DNA of 64,000 nucleotides from Candidatus Wolframiiraptor sinensis (GTDB taxonomy: Archaea > Thermoproteota > Nitrososphaeria_A > Caldarchaeales > Wolframiiraptoraceae). The first letter of the stretch is position 1. Each line of letters begins with the position of its first letter. Below the pieces are notes generated by a model that saw only the letters and a program-made list of their open reading frames with translations, did not search any database and was not told the origin of the DNA. Both the position numbers and the translations under genes were made by a program. This document shows, in pieces, positions 8,201 to 17,071 of this stretch. The stretch covers positions 242,075 through 306,074 of the forward strand of contig JALNJX010000001.1 in assembly GCA_023268255.1 (NCBI GenBank), in the 5' to 3' direction.

Positions 8201-8627
8201 GCCGACCTCGGCTCTGGACATAATAACCCAGGCGAACATAATCAATCTCCTGAAGCAATTGAAGAGGGAGCGCGGCCTATCATACATCTTCATAACGCAC
8301 GACCTCGCATTGAGCAGCGAACTGGCGGACTACGTGGCGGTAATGTATGGTGGAAAGATCGTTGAACGCGGACCAGCGGACGAGGTTTATGTCTCACCCG
8401 CGCATCCCTACATGAAGCTGTTATTAAATAGTATTCCGAGGTTAAGGCAGGACATTCCTCCATCATTCATCCCGGGTGCGCCGCCTGACTTGAGGAATCC
8501 GCCCGCGGGGTGCAGATTCCACCCCAGATGCCCGTTTATGATAAGGGGCAAGTGTGAGGTGGAGGAGCCGCCGGCCTTTAATGTTGGAGTGGGACATTAT
8601 GCTGCTTGCTGGCTATATGGGGAGTGA
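8124..8627 (+). pseudogene. DppD/OppD-like dipeptide ABC transporter ATPase, C-terminal half only
   Basis: The open frame starts in the ABC signature (LSGGMKQRVCIAMAL), then Walker B (PKIVILDEPTSALD), the switch His (FITHDLALSSELAD) and the oligopeptide-transporter C-terminal region with its Cys cluster ([16 protein letters not shown]). Walker A, the Q-loop and everything upstream are absent: a stop lies at 8121-8123 and the preceding DNA encodes an unrelated surface protein. The fragment cannot bind ATP on its own. It lies 6 bases upstream of the intact DppF partner. The usual permease and binding-protein genes are missing, so a multi-gene deletion (or a misassembly) is likely. Confidence 0.75.
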
Positions 8628-8633
8628 GAGGGG

Positions 8634-9608
8634 ATGAGCGAGCCCCTGATAAGATCGGTTGATCTTAAGACCTATTTCCCGGTTAGGAGAGGACTGTTCA
8701 GGATAGCTGGATACGTTAGGGCAGTCGATGGAGTTAGCTTGGAGATTTATCCCGGCGAGACGTTAGCGTTAGTCGGCGAGAGCGGATGCGGTAAAACCAC
8801 TCTGGGCAAGACGCTGCTGAGAATAATAGAGCCAACAGGAGGAAAGATCTTCTTCAAGGGGCAGGAGATTACGAGCCTAGATGATGATGAGATGAAGCGT
8901 CTCAGAAGACGCATGGCCATGATTTTCCAGGATCCATACGCGAGCATAAACCCCAGCTATAGCGTCTTCAAGGTGATAGAGGAGCCTCTGGAGATACACG
9001 ATATCGGGACGAGAGAGGAGCGAGCAGAGCTCGTCATGAAGGCATTGGATGACGTGAAGCTCACGCCGCCCGAGGAGTTTGCGAAAAAGTATCCGCATAT
9101 GCTGAGCGGCGGCCAAAGACAAAGGGTCGCGATCGCCAGAGCGCTGGTTCTCAGGCCCGACTTTATAGTGGCCGACGAGCCCGTCTCAATGCTCGACGCA
9201 TCCGTTAGGGTGGAGATACTTCTCCTGCTGAGGGAGCTCCAGAAGAAGCATAACATATCATACCTGTGCATAACACATGACATCGCCACCTCGAAGTACT
9301 TCTCCGAGAAGATCGCGGTGATGTATGCCGGGAGGATAGTGGAGTTCGGGGCCTCTTCAACAGTGCTGAAGGATCCACTGCACCCATATACGCGGGCTTT
9401 GATAGAAGCCATCCCGGATCCCGATCCATCGAACAGACTCAGTATTAGGAGGGTGATTAGGGGTGAGCCGCCCGACCTATCCAACCCGCCAAAAGGCTGC
9501 AGATTTCATCCCCGATGCCCCTACGTTATGGATGTCTGCAGGCATGATGATCCAGATCTCGTCCAGATTCGATCGGGACATCATGTTGCATGCCACTTAT
9601 ATGATTGA
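8634..9608 (+). CDS. dppF: DppF/OppF-like oligopeptide ABC transporter ATPase
   Basis: A complete 324-aa ATPase of peptide importers. It has Walker A (GESGCGKTT, residues about 48-56), the Q-loop ([10 protein letters not shown]), signature ([12 protein letters not shown]), Walker B ([12 protein letters not shown]), switch His ([10 protein letters not shown]) and the family C-terminal Cys-rich region ([15 protein letters not shown]). The gene itself is intact, but its DppD partner is truncated directly upstream and no permease is nearby. Unless it serves a transporter encoded elsewhere, it is probably an orphan. Confidence 0.9.
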   Translation: MSEPLIRSVDLKTYFPVRRGLFRIAGYVRAVDGVSLEIYPGETLALVGESGCGKTTLGKTLLRIIEPTGGKIFFKGQEITSLDDDEMKRLRRRMAMIFQDPYASINPSYSVFKVIEEPLEIHDIGTREERAELVMKALDDVKLTPPEEFAKKYPHMLSGGQRQRVAIARALVLRPDFIVADEPVSMLDASVRVEILLLLRELQKKHNISYLCITHDIATSKYFSEKIAVMYAGRIVEFGASSTVLKDPLHPYTRALIEAIPDPDPSNRLSIRRVIRGEPPDLSNPPKGCRFHPRCPYVMDVCRHDDPDLVQIRSGHHVACHLYD

Positions 9609-9732
9609 AAACCCATTGGAGGCTAGGAGATTTTTAACCGAGGTGAAAAGACCTCCTAAACGACACATTTCACTTTCACCTAAATAGCGTTGAAAATAAT
9701 CCATTATAAGCCTCCGAAGCAATCGTATATCC

Positions 9733-11136
9733 ATGGAGTCGTGCAAGATTCTTGCCTCATCAGTATTATTGATCTGCCTTGCTGTTCTGATGGTGGGTCA
9801 AGCTTCAGCAGCCGCTCTCTCTATACCAGTCTTTCCTCTTAGTGAGGAGATGCGCGATTTGCCGATCAGGGTTTACTGGATGGATGGAGTCTGCGCGCCG
9901 GAGCAGAGGAAGATCATCAAAGATGGCGTCAATATTGCTCTCGGCGTGCTTGCCGGCGGAGCGAGCGTGCTCGCGGGAGAGTATCCCGAGGGCTTCGCAG
10001 GCTTCGAATTCTTCAGATTCATGATGATCTCAACGGCCGAATCAGCTCAAATCATAGTGACGGATGCGAATATAGGCACGACCGGCAAGACCACCCTACT
10101 TAGCCTTGGAGGCAGAATCGTTCCCCCGGTTAGGGTGGAGCTCGGATGCGATCTAGCCTCAATAGGGATTGACGCGGTTGTGACGATCGCCCTGCACGAG
10201 CTCGGGCATGCCTTGGGCTTAGGCCACGCGGACTTCGAGGAATACAATGGAGTGAAGGAGCTCATGTATCCCGTGGCGCGGCAGTTCATGTACCCATCAA
10301 CACTAGACCTCTACGCGATTTACCTGCTAGTGATTAAGGGATATAGCGGCTCATCCATAAGCCTGCCTGAATGGCTGCCATACGCGCAGGTATCGCCGCA
10401 GAGCCTCGTGTATCCCGAGATAGCTAAGGAGAGGGTGGCCGAGGAGGAAGCTGTTGCTGTCGCGGAGCTGGAGAAAAGGCTCAACGAGCTATCGAATAAG
10501 CTATCCTCGCTCGAGAATAAGGTGATTAGTCTCGAAGACGACATACAGGTAATCGAGAGGAGGATTGGTGAGCTTGAGGAAAGGGTGGGCGCTCTGGAGA
10601 ACAGCACGCTCGATTTGATAAGGTGGGCGAATGAGACGGAAGCCGCCTTGGAGATGTGCTTCAAAGATCTCAGCCGCTTAAACGAGTCGATTTTGCAGCT
10701 CTCGGAGGCGCTAACCGGCCAATCGAGATATTTTGATGAGAAGATCACCGAGCTTATCATGAGCTTGGAGAATCTCAGGGGCAGCTTGAATGAGGCTCAC
10801 GCGAAATGGTCCGAGAACTTCAAGACCATCACGGAGAGACAAAATGCTCTGGAGGAGAAGTTGAGGAGCCAGGAGGAACGCATCCAAGTATTATATGAAA
10901 GATCGAGGCAGATGAGCAGCAGGATGGAAGAGCTGAGGCTGAGAATATCGGAGCTTGAGGAATCTCTTGAAGAGCGAGATCTGCAAATAGCTCGGCTTCA
11001 GAGCTTCGGCATGATCCTATCGATAATGCTGGCCGCGACATTAGCCATCGCGATAGCAGGCCTGATCCAAGCGTCAAGGGCTAGGAAGATCGGCATTGCG
11101 GGCGGCTCGGGAAATGATCAGCAGGGCGTGACGTGA
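9733..11136 (+). CDS. Secreted, membrane-tethered metzincin-like zinc protease with a long coiled coil
   Basis: A 467-aa protein. A signal peptide (ILASSVLLICLAVLMVGQASA) leads into a catalytic domain with the extended zinc motif HELGHALGLGH (residues 155-165; three His ligands and the catalytic Glu) and a following Met (ELMYP, 178) that may be the Met-turn of matrixin-type proteases. Residues 240-425 are heptad-rich coiled coil (ELEKRLNELSNKLSSLENK). A C-terminal membrane helix (MILSIMLAATLAIAIAGLI) tethers it. It would sit outside the cell on a stalk. TATA ATTATAAGC is about 28 bases before the start. The neighbour at 11210 is another surface protein. Confidence 0.8.
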   Translation: MESCKILASSVLLICLAVLMVGQASAAALSIPVFPLSEEMRDLPIRVYWMDGVCAPEQRKIIKDGVNIALGVLAGGASVLAGEYPEGFAGFEFFRFMMISTAESAQIIVTDANIGTTGKTTLLSLGGRIVPPVRVELGCDLASIGIDAVVTIALHELGHALGLGHADFEEYNGVKELMYPVARQFMYPSTLDLYAIYLLVIKGYSGSSISLPEWLPYAQVSPQSLVYPEIAKERVAEEEAVAVAELEKRLNELSNKLSSLENKVISLEDDIQVIERRIGELEERVGALENSTLDLIRWANETEAALEMCFKDLSRLNESILQLSEALTGQSRYFDEKITELIMSLENLRGSLNEAHAKWSENFKTITERQNALEEKLRSQEERIQVLYERSRQMSSRMEELRLRISELEESLEERDLQIARLQSFGMILSIMLAATLAIAIAGLIQASRARKIGIAGGSGNDQQGVT

Positions 11137-11209
11137 GGCTCAGCTCCATCCTTCCAAGCTCCTCGGCGATTTCCTTATATACTGTGGGAGAGGCTTGTTT
11201 GGCGAGCTC

Positions 11210-12121
11210 ATGCCAAATTTTCGCATTAGGCTTGGATCGGCGTTGATGATCGTGATCGTTGCTGTCATCGTGCTTCTTTACCTGATGCTGCCGTATGTTA
11301 GAGAGGCATATCCTTCATCAACTACCACGACTTCCACCGAGGCATCTACAGCGCCAACCACGACCACGCCATTGATGAACCCACAAACCCTAAGCATCGA
11401 GCTCGATATATCGGATAAGGAGGGCGTGAGAGATTTCGGGGAGATCGCGGTAATCGAGGTGGATGAGCCGGATGCGCTAAGATTCAAGCTGATCAACTGG
11501 AGCGCGGAAGGCTTGCGGGCTCTCTCCTTGAACGGGAGAGTGGATCTTGTGTCAGAGGGCACGAGCTACAAAGTCGATATGCCCTGCATGCTCTACTTCA
11601 ATGCTTCATGTGCTAGGATCATGCTCCTCATACCGGGCTATGATGGGCCATTGAGAATAGAGCCCGGAAGATACTCGGTGAGGCTGGAAATGCGCTGGAG
11701 TAACGCTGAAGGCTCCGGAAAAGTAAAACTACACATCTCCACGAGAGCGTATAAGGCGTCCATAATAGATCTCGGATACAGGATTCCCGAAGACACGGCA
11801 TCATGGGTTATGGCGGAGGGATCCACAAGGTCCCATGCCCTGCTCATCAACAGAGTGGAAGCCGCCGCCGAAGATTCGGGGTACGGCGAGTTCACGGCCT
11901 ATCTATGGGTTTTCGCGCCCGTTGAAGAGGAAGCAGTCAAGGCCTTCAAATTCGAGATAAAATCACTTGAGACCGGAAAGGTGGAGCATCATCTTGAGAT
12001 ACCAGTTGAGAAGAGGAATGCCACCTACCGCGTAATGCTTCTGATCAAAGCAGCTCCCGGAGAATATCGCCTCAGCATACTCCAGCCCATCAACCTCTCA
12101 GTAGATCTCAGAGTCAAGTGA
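11210..12121 (+). CDS. Membrane-anchored surface protein with a Thr-rich linker
   Basis: ATG 11210 gives MPNFRIRLG, then a membrane helix (ALMIVIVAVIVLLYLML), a Thr/Ser-rich linker (STTTTSTEASTAPTTTT) that is a likely glycosylation region, and two beta-rich domains of about 110 residues that look immunoglobulin-like. A TTG at 11195 would add five residues. ATG is preferred because TATA TTATATAC (11174-11181) lies about 33 bases before it. It follows the protease gene by 73 bases and may be its partner or substrate at the cell surface, which is inference from position only. Confidence 0.65.
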   Translation: MPNFRIRLGSALMIVIVAVIVLLYLMLPYVREAYPSSTTTTSTEASTAPTTTTPLMNPQTLSIELDISDKEGVRDFGEIAVIEVDEPDALRFKLINWSAEGLRALSLNGRVDLVSEGTSYKVDMPCMLYFNASCARIMLLIPGYDGPLRIEPGRYSVRLEMRWSNAEGSGKVKLHISTRAYKASIIDLGYRIPEDTASWVMAEGSTRSHALLINRVEAAAEDSGYGEFTAYLWVFAPVEEEAVKAFKFEIKSLETGKVEHHLEIPVEKRNATYRVMLLIKAAPGEYRLSILQPINLSVDLRVK

Positions 12122-12177
12122 TTAGGATGAGCATGCTAGGCGGCGGATATGCGTCGCGTCCTCGAATACGCTTTTCG

Positions 12178-12969
12178 TCAGATTCCCTTGAGTTCTCCTA
12201 AGATTATCTCGGCGATTCTTTTGCCGCTGAGCAGCATGCCGCCGAATATCGGCCCCATTCTCGGGAGCCCGTATACGCTCGCAACCGCCATCCCGGTTAC
12301 ATAGAGCCCTGGCGCAACCCTCCCAGCATACTCCGAGACGAGCTTCTCCGAGAGATCAGCGTAGGCCGATCTCTCGCCCCTGATCGCCACCCCGAGCTCG
12401 GGTATCTTCCTGCACGCGATGGATACCACCTCCGCGCCGTGCCCGGTCGCGTCTACAACCGCCTTAGCCTCCGTGAAGAGCGGATCGACGTGATAGCCTC
12501 CCTCGTGAACGGGCGTCCAGACCCATACAACGCCGCACACCCTTAATGGATCCACTCTGTAGATGAGGTCTTGGACATGCGCTCCGAGCAGCACGCTCGC
12601 GCCCGCGTCAACAGCCTTCGCGGCCAGCTTCGCGATTATCTCCGGCGGGCTCGCGACATAGAGCCCATAATCTGTTGCGGAGTATCTTATGCCGAATTCC
12701 TCCAATAGCGGTAAAACATCCTTCTGGAATGCTGCCTTGGGTAGCAGGTTTCCACCAGGGCCTGTCCCGCCGCCGAGGCTAAACCTCCTCTCGAGAATCA
12801 GCACCTTGAAGCCTCCTTTCGCGAGATAGTATGCCGCCGTTAATCCCGACGGCCCGGCCCCAACGATGGCGACGTCAACCTCGCTGAGCTCCTTCAGCTC
12901 CCTGAGAGCGTGCTCGACGATAGCCCTAGTAATATTCGCCTCCCTGATCACGGCTTCAAATCTCCGCAT
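12178..12969 (-). CDS. thi4: Thi4 thiazole synthase, sulfide-using archaeal type
   Basis: Makes the thiazole part of thiamine from NAD and glycine. The FAD/NAD-binding motif is VAIVGAGPSGLTAAYYLAKGG (residues 33-53), followed by ERRFSLGGG, the family pattern GGNLLPKAAF, and RMGPIFGGMLLSGKRIAE near the end. At the position of the sacrificial Cys of yeast Thi4 this protein has His (YHVDPLF), as in Methanocaldococcus. Such enzymes take sulfur from free sulfide with iron and are catalytic rather than single-turnover. That points to an anaerobic, sulfide-rich setting. Monocistronic here. Confidence 0.92.
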   Translation of the reverse strand: MRRFEAVIREANITRAIVEHALRELKELSEVDVAIVGAGPSGLTAAYYLAKGGFKVLILERRFSLGGGTGPGGNLLPKAAFQKDVLPLLEEFGIRYSATDYGLYVASPPEIIAKLAAKAVDAGASVLLGAHVQDLIYRVDPLRVCGVVWVWTPVHEGGYHVDPLFTEAKAVVDATGHGAEVVSIACRKIPELGVAIRGERSAYADLSEKLVSEYAGRVAPGLYVTGMAVASVYGLPRMGPIFGGMLLSGKRIAEIILGELKGI

Positions 12970-13064
12970 CCGAGAATATCAAGTTAAATCAAGGAGACGT
13001 GAGAAGATTCTCTCAAGAATTCGGTAAATCCTCTTCGGGGAAAGCGAGGTGCTCGCGCCGACAA

Positions 13065-13221
13065 AGTTTATATAAGGGACCCCAACACGCTTAACGCGGT
13101 GCAGGAGCTTGCCGGGTGATCGCGTTCACCTCGCCTAATGAGACTCTTTCCTCATCTAGGAAACACGCTTCAAGCCTTTTCCCGGGAGCTCCCCCGAGCA
13201 TCCTAATTGAACTCCTGTTGA
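13065..13221 (+). promoter_or_regulatory. hisG promoter and long structured leader
   Basis: AGTTTATATAAGGG (13065-13078) is a strong TATA box. Transcription would start near 13098 and leave about 130 bases before hisG, unusual in a genome where most starts are leaderless. The leader can form GGTGA-TCGCGT-TCACC (about 13115-13130), TTTCC-TCATCTA-GGAAA (13145-13161) and the palindrome GGGAGCTCCC. It also contains a 22-codon ORF (13138-13206) with a single His codon, so classical His-codon attenuation is unlikely. It may act as a riboregulator or a small RNA; this is inferred from sequence only. Confidence 0.45.
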
Positions 13222-13233
13222 ATGGTGATGCGC

Positions 13234-14241
13234 ATGGCCAAGATTAGTTTTGTTCTTCCGAAGGGCCACCTCTTCGATGGAGCGATCAAGCTCCTAGAGC
13301 AGGCTGGCTACGCGATCTCTGACGCCGAGAAGTCCTATAGGCCGATGATAAATGATCCGAGGATTGAGCTGAAGATCCTTAGGCCGCAGGAGATACCGAT
13401 GTTCGTGGCGGATGGATTGCATGATATAGGAATAACTGGGCTCGACTGGATCAGGGAGACGCGCGCTGACGTGGAGGTTCTCCTGAACCTCGAGTACGGA
13501 GCGGTCAAGCTCGTTCTAGCGATCCCAAAGTCGTGGACGGGCGTGAATGATCTCTCAAGCCTCCTCGAAAAATTCCACCAAGAGAATAGAGTCCTGAGAA
13601 TCTCCACTGAGTACCTGAATATCTCGGCCGAGTGCATCATGAGTAACCCCGTCTATAGGGAGCTCTACGGCTCAAAGGAGCCGCTGATCGTTACGCCGTG
13701 GTGGAGGAAAGGCGAGAATAGCAGGGTCGTGTTATACCTGTCCTTTGGTGCGACGGAGGCTAAGCCTCCCAAGGAGGCTGACGCGATAATCGACGTCATG
13801 CAGACGGGTGAAACGCTCGAGCGGAATAACCTCAAGCCGATTGAGGTTTTGATGGAGTCATCCGCGATTCTGATAGCGAACAGGAGCTCCCTAAAAGACC
13901 CGGAAAAGCGCGAGAAGATCTACGATATCCTGATGCTGCTCAAAGGGGTGATAGATGGGAGAAGGAAGCTGCACATTTTCGTTAACGTGCACAAGGATAA
14001 TCTCCCGGCCTTACTGGAGAATTTGCCGGCCCTCAAAAGGCCCACGATCTCGCCGCTGGCCGACGAAAACTGGTACTCGGTGAATACCGTGATAGATAGA
14101 GACCAGTTCCTGGAGATTCTCCCGGTGTTGAGGAAGCTAACGCAGGGATTAGTCATTTACGAGCCGAGGCAAGTTCTCCTCATTGAGGAGATGATGGGCA
14201 ATAGGATGTCGAGGAGGGATGAAGATTGTCGTCGCCAATAG
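13234..14241 (+). CDS. hisG: ATP phosphoribosyltransferase, long form
   Basis: First and feedback-controlled step of histidine synthesis: ATP plus PRPP to phosphoribosyl-ATP. The family start is KISFVLPKGHLFDGAIKLLEQAGY, followed by DIGITGLDWI, ISTEYLNIS and the PRPP-loop region DAIIDVMQTGETLERNNL. About 75 C-terminal residues beyond the catalytic core (from LLKGVIDGRRKLHIFVNV) match the HisG_L regulatory domain that binds histidine, so no HisZ is expected. In-frame ATGs lie at 13222, 13228 and 13234; I prefer 13234 because GGTGATG sits just before it. First gene of hisGHAFI. Confidence 0.92.
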   Translation: MAKISFVLPKGHLFDGAIKLLEQAGYAISDAEKSYRPMINDPRIELKILRPQEIPMFVADGLHDIGITGLDWIRETRADVEVLLNLEYGAVKLVLAIPKSWTGVNDLSSLLEKFHQENRVLRISTEYLNISAECIMSNPVYRELYGSKEPLIVTPWWRKGENSRVVLYLSFGATEAKPPKEADAIIDVMQTGETLERNNLKPIEVLMESSAILIANRSSLKDPEKREKIYDILMLLKGVIDGRRKLHIFVNVHKDNLPALLENLPALKRPTISPLADENWYSVNTVIDRDQFLEILPVLRKLTQGLVIYEPRQVLLIEEMMGNRMSRRDEDCRRQ

Positions 14242-14297
14242 GCGCGGTGAAGCCGAGCAGTATGCGAAAGTTATTGAAGAACTTCTGATGATGCGCC

Positions 14298-14903
14298 ATG
14301 ATGATAGCTATACTAGATCTCGGGATAGGAAATCTATTCAGCATTAAACGCTCCTTCGAGAGGATCGGCCGCGAGGCGAAGATATGCGCGGGCATCAGCG
14401 AGTTGAGGAGATCAGATGCGCTGGTGCTCCCGGGGGTTGGCAACTTCTCTTGGAGCCTGCGAAAGCTCGAGAGCATCAGAGGAGCTATAAGCGAGCTCAT
14501 CCTCGACGACCATGTTCCCGTCCTCGGGATATGCCTCGGAATGCAGCTGCTCTTTTCCGCCAGCGAGGAGGGGCCTGGAGATGGGCTAAACGCGATCCCC
14601 GGAATCGTGAAAAGGTTTCCAAGAAATCTTAGGGTGCCGCACATGGGATGGAATAACCTGATAATTGTCGGATGGTCGCCGATAATGGATGGGATAACTG
14701 AGCGAGACTACTTCTACTTCGCGCACAGCTATTATGCCGCGCCGGAGGATGAGAGAGTGGTCGTGGCGAAAACGGAATACGGCGTAATATTCCCATCGAT
14801 AATCTCGAGCGGGAACATCTTTGGAGTGCAGTTCCATCCGGAGAAGTCTTGGAAGCCCGGCGAGCGGATAATAAGAAACTTCGTGAAAATAATTAGGCGA
14901 TGA
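14298..14903 (+). CDS. hisH: Imidazole glycerol phosphate synthase, glutaminase subunit
   Basis: Class I glutamine amidotransferase that feeds ammonia to HisF. The catalytic Cys79 is in VLGICLGMQLLF, and the His/Glu of the triad are in GVQFHPEKSW. The PHMGWN motif and length of 201 aa are typical. It begins 57 bases after the hisG stop within the his operon. The HisF partner is two genes downstream. Confidence 0.93.
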   Translation: MMIAILDLGIGNLFSIKRSFERIGREAKICAGISELRRSDALVLPGVGNFSWSLRKLESIRGAISELILDDHVPVLGICLGMQLLFSASEEGPGDGLNAIPGIVKRFPRNLRVPHMGWNNLIIVGWSPIMDGITERDYFYFAHSYYAAPEDERVVVAKTEYGVIFPSIISSGNIFGVQFHPEKSWKPGERIIRNFVKIIRR

Positions 14904-14918
14904 CGTTGGTGGCTCACC

Positions 14919-15632
14919 TTGCTCGTAATCCCATCGATAGACTTGATGGATGGCAAGGTTGTCAGGCTCCTGAGGGGCGATCCAAGGCAGGCGAGGTTTT
15001 ACGATAACATCGGCGATCCGGTAACAATCGCCAAGACGTGGGAATCAATGGGTGCGCAACTTATTCATGTCGTCGACCTAGATGCGGCCCTCGGGAGAGG
15101 CGACAATGTGCGGATCATGAGGGAGATCATCAGCGCGGTGAAGATTCCGATACAGGTTGGCGGCGGGATAAGAAGCATTGAGCGGGCGCGTCAATTAATC
15201 AGCCTCGGAGCGGGCCGGATCGTGATAGGCTCGCTGGCCTTCAAGGACGTGAACGCTCTTGAAGCTCTCCTGGATGAGGTTGGCCCCGAGAGAATAGTCG
15301 TCGCGCTAGATCACTCGATGGGGATTGTGGTGATTGATGGTTGGAGGGAGAATACGGGAATGAGGCTTCGAGAAGCCGCTAAAATGTTCATCGACATGGG
15401 CGTGAGCTTTCTCCTAATAACATCGATCCAGAGAGATGGCTCCCTAACAGGGCCCGATATCGAGAATCTGCGCAAGGTTCTCGACCTAAACGCGAGGGTA
15501 ATGGCATCCGGAGGCATAAGATGCCTAGAAGACATCATGGCCCTAAAGGAGCTCGGGGTATACGGCGTTATCGTGGGGCGCGCGCTATACGAGGGCCGCC
15601 TCGATTTAAGAGAAGCTTTAAGAATCGCGTGA
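14919..15632 (+). CDS. hisA: ProFAR isomerase
   Basis: Phosphoribosylformimino-AICAR-P isomerase, a (beta/alpha)8 barrel. The catalytic base Asp8 is in MLVIPSIDLMDG, and the second Asp is in VVALDHSMG. The phosphate sites are IQVGGGIRS and VMASGGIRCLEDI. The start is TTG 14919; no ATG fits the conserved N-terminus. It is 15 bases after hisH. Length (237 aa) is normal. Confidence 0.92.
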   Translation: MLVIPSIDLMDGKVVRLLRGDPRQARFYDNIGDPVTIAKTWESMGAQLIHVVDLDAALGRGDNVRIMREIISAVKIPIQVGGGIRSIERARQLISLGAGRIVIGSLAFKDVNALEALLDEVGPERIVVALDHSMGIVVIDGWRENTGMRLREAAKMFIDMGVSFLLITSIQRDGSLTGPDIENLRKVLDLNARVMASGGIRCLEDIMALKELGVYGVIVGRALYEGRLDLREALRIA

Positions 15633-15658
15633 GACGCCGTGCCTACGGTGCTGCATAA

Positions 15659-16462
15659 ATGCCATTAGTCAAGCGCATAATACCATGCTTAGACGTGGAT
15701 CACGGAAGAGTCGTTAAAGGCATAAACTTCATTGGATTGAGGGATGCCGGAGATCCCGTCGAGCTTGCCAGGAGATATTGCGATGACGGAGCGGATGAGC
15801 TGGTCTTCTTGGACATAACGGCGTCGGCTGAGAAGAGGCGCATATTGAGAGATGTTGTCAAGGCGGTCGCATCGGAGATAGATATACCGTTCACTGTGGG
15901 CGGCGGGATAAGGAGCATAGAGGACGCTAGCATGGTCCTATCCAGTGGAGCCGACAAAATCTCGGTAAACACGGCGGCAGTGGAGAGGCCCGAGCTCATA
16001 AGCGAGCTGGCAAAAGCATTCGGATCACAATGCGTTGTCCTAGCAATAGATGCTAAGAGGAGATATGAGCGGAGAGATGATAGGATCGTAGTGGAGACGC
16101 CGGAGGGCCCATGCTGGTTCGAGGTCTACATCTATGGGGGCAGAAAGCCAACCGGCTTGGACGCGATTGAATGGGCCGTCAGGGGAGAAGAGCTCGGAGC
16201 CGGCGAGATACTCCTAACATCAATGGATAGAGATGGAACGGAGCTGGGATACGATATCGAGCTGACCAAGAGCATCTCTGAGCGCGTGAGCATACCAGTA
16301 ATAGCGAGCGGCGGCGCCGGAAAGCCCGAGCACTTTCTAGAAGTTTTCATAGACGGTAAAGCGGATGCAGCCTTAGCAGCATCAGTCTTCCACTACAGCA
16401 AATACCCTGTACCCGTCATCAAGAAGTTCCTCGGCGAGAGGGGGGTTCCCGTAAGGCTATGA
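15659..16462 (+). CDS. hisF: Imidazole glycerol phosphate synthase, cyclase subunit
   Basis: Combines PRFAR with ammonia from HisH to give imidazole glycerol phosphate and AICAR. Catalytic Asp residues are in [15 protein letters not shown] and [10 protein letters not shown]. The GGGIRS and [11 protein letters not shown] phosphate loops are present. At 267 aa it is slightly longer than average, with an insertion around [18 protein letters not shown]. The gene starts 26 bases after hisA, and its stop overlaps the hisI start by 4 bases, so translation is probably coupled. Confidence 0.94.
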   Translation: MPLVKRIIPCLDVDHGRVVKGINFIGLRDAGDPVELARRYCDDGADELVFLDITASAEKRRILRDVVKAVASEIDIPFTVGGGIRSIEDASMVLSSGADKISVNTAAVERPELISELAKAFGSQCVVLAIDAKRRYERRDDRIVVETPEGPCWFEVYIYGGRKPTGLDAIEWAVRGEELGAGEILLTSMDRDGTELGYDIELTKSISERVSIPVIASGGAGKPEHFLEVFIDGKADAALAASVFHYSKYPVPVIKKFLGERGVPVRL

Positions 16463-16845
16463 GAAGCCGGAGAGCCGTGAGAATCGATGAGCTGAATTTT
16501 GAGAAATGCGGAGGCATACTCCCAGTAGTAGTCCAGGAGTATGGAACCGGGAGGGTGCTGACGCTGGCCTACGCGAATAAGGAGGCGATTCAGAAAACCG
16601 TTGAAACAGGTTACGCCCACTATTACAGGCGCTCCCATGGAAGAGTCATGATGAAGGGCGAGACGTCCGGAAACATCCAGGAAGTGGTCGACATTCTCGT
16701 CGACTGCGATCTGGACGCAATACTATACATCGTCAAGCCGAAAGGCCCAGCATGCCACCTCGGAGAAAACACGTGCTTCCATAACAGATTAAAGGAATGG
16801 AAAACAATCAATACAAAAGATTGTGGGGAAAGCCATCAACTATAG
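16459..16845 (+). CDS. hisI: Phosphoribosyl-AMP cyclohydrolase
   Basis: Opens the adenine ring of PRAMP. The zinc Cys residues are in [12 protein letters not shown] and [13 protein letters not shown], and [11 protein letters not shown] plus [18 protein letters not shown] is the family signature. It is a stand-alone PRA-CH domain (128 aa) without the HisE pyrophosphohydrolase, which must be encoded elsewhere along with hisD, hisB and hisC. Last gene of the operon, followed by hairpins at 16846-16888. Confidence 0.93.
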   Translation: MRSRRAVRIDELNFEKCGGILPVVVQEYGTGRVLTLAYANKEAIQKTVETGYAHYYRRSHGRVMMKGETSGNIQEVVDILVDCDLDAILYIVKPKGPACHLGENTCFHNRLKEWKTINTKDCGESHQL

Positions 16846-16888
16846 CCCCGCGATTCGGGGCGCATGACATCTTCCGGAAATCCGGGAA
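16846..16888 (+). terminator. Two hairpins after hisI
   Basis: CCCCG-CGATT-CGGGG (16846-16860) and CTTCC-GGAAATCCG-GGAAG (16871-16889, approximate) lie directly after the hisI stop. No long T tract follows at once. Archaeal termination mainly uses T tracts, so these may be 3' stability elements rather than the terminator itself. Confidence 0.35.
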
Positions 16889-17071
16889 GCTCTCGACTAA
16901 TGTGGCCCCATAAATCCAAAAATACGATAAAATTCTACGCTTAACATCGTTAAATCTAAACACAAATTAATCTGAGGGTCTTTCTTAACATGCGAATGCA
17001 TAAAATGTCTCGAGAAAAATAAGGAGTGTTTTTTAAGATTTGTTTCTAACGGTGCGTGTCTCACTGAAGAG

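Noticed and set aside
10320..10760. Minus-strand Ser-rich ORF over the coiled coil of the metalloprotease
   Set aside because: It is the antisense image of a heptad-rich coding sequence.
13138..13206. Classical histidine-rich leader peptide for hisG attenuation
   Set aside because: The 22-codon ORF has only one His codon.
14219..14347. 42-codon ORF (MKIVVANRRGEAEQYAKVIE...) between hisG and hisH
   Set aside because: It overlaps hisG by 23 bases and hisH by 50 bases, has no recognised family, and its second half is low-quality sequence (RHDDSYTRSRDRKS).
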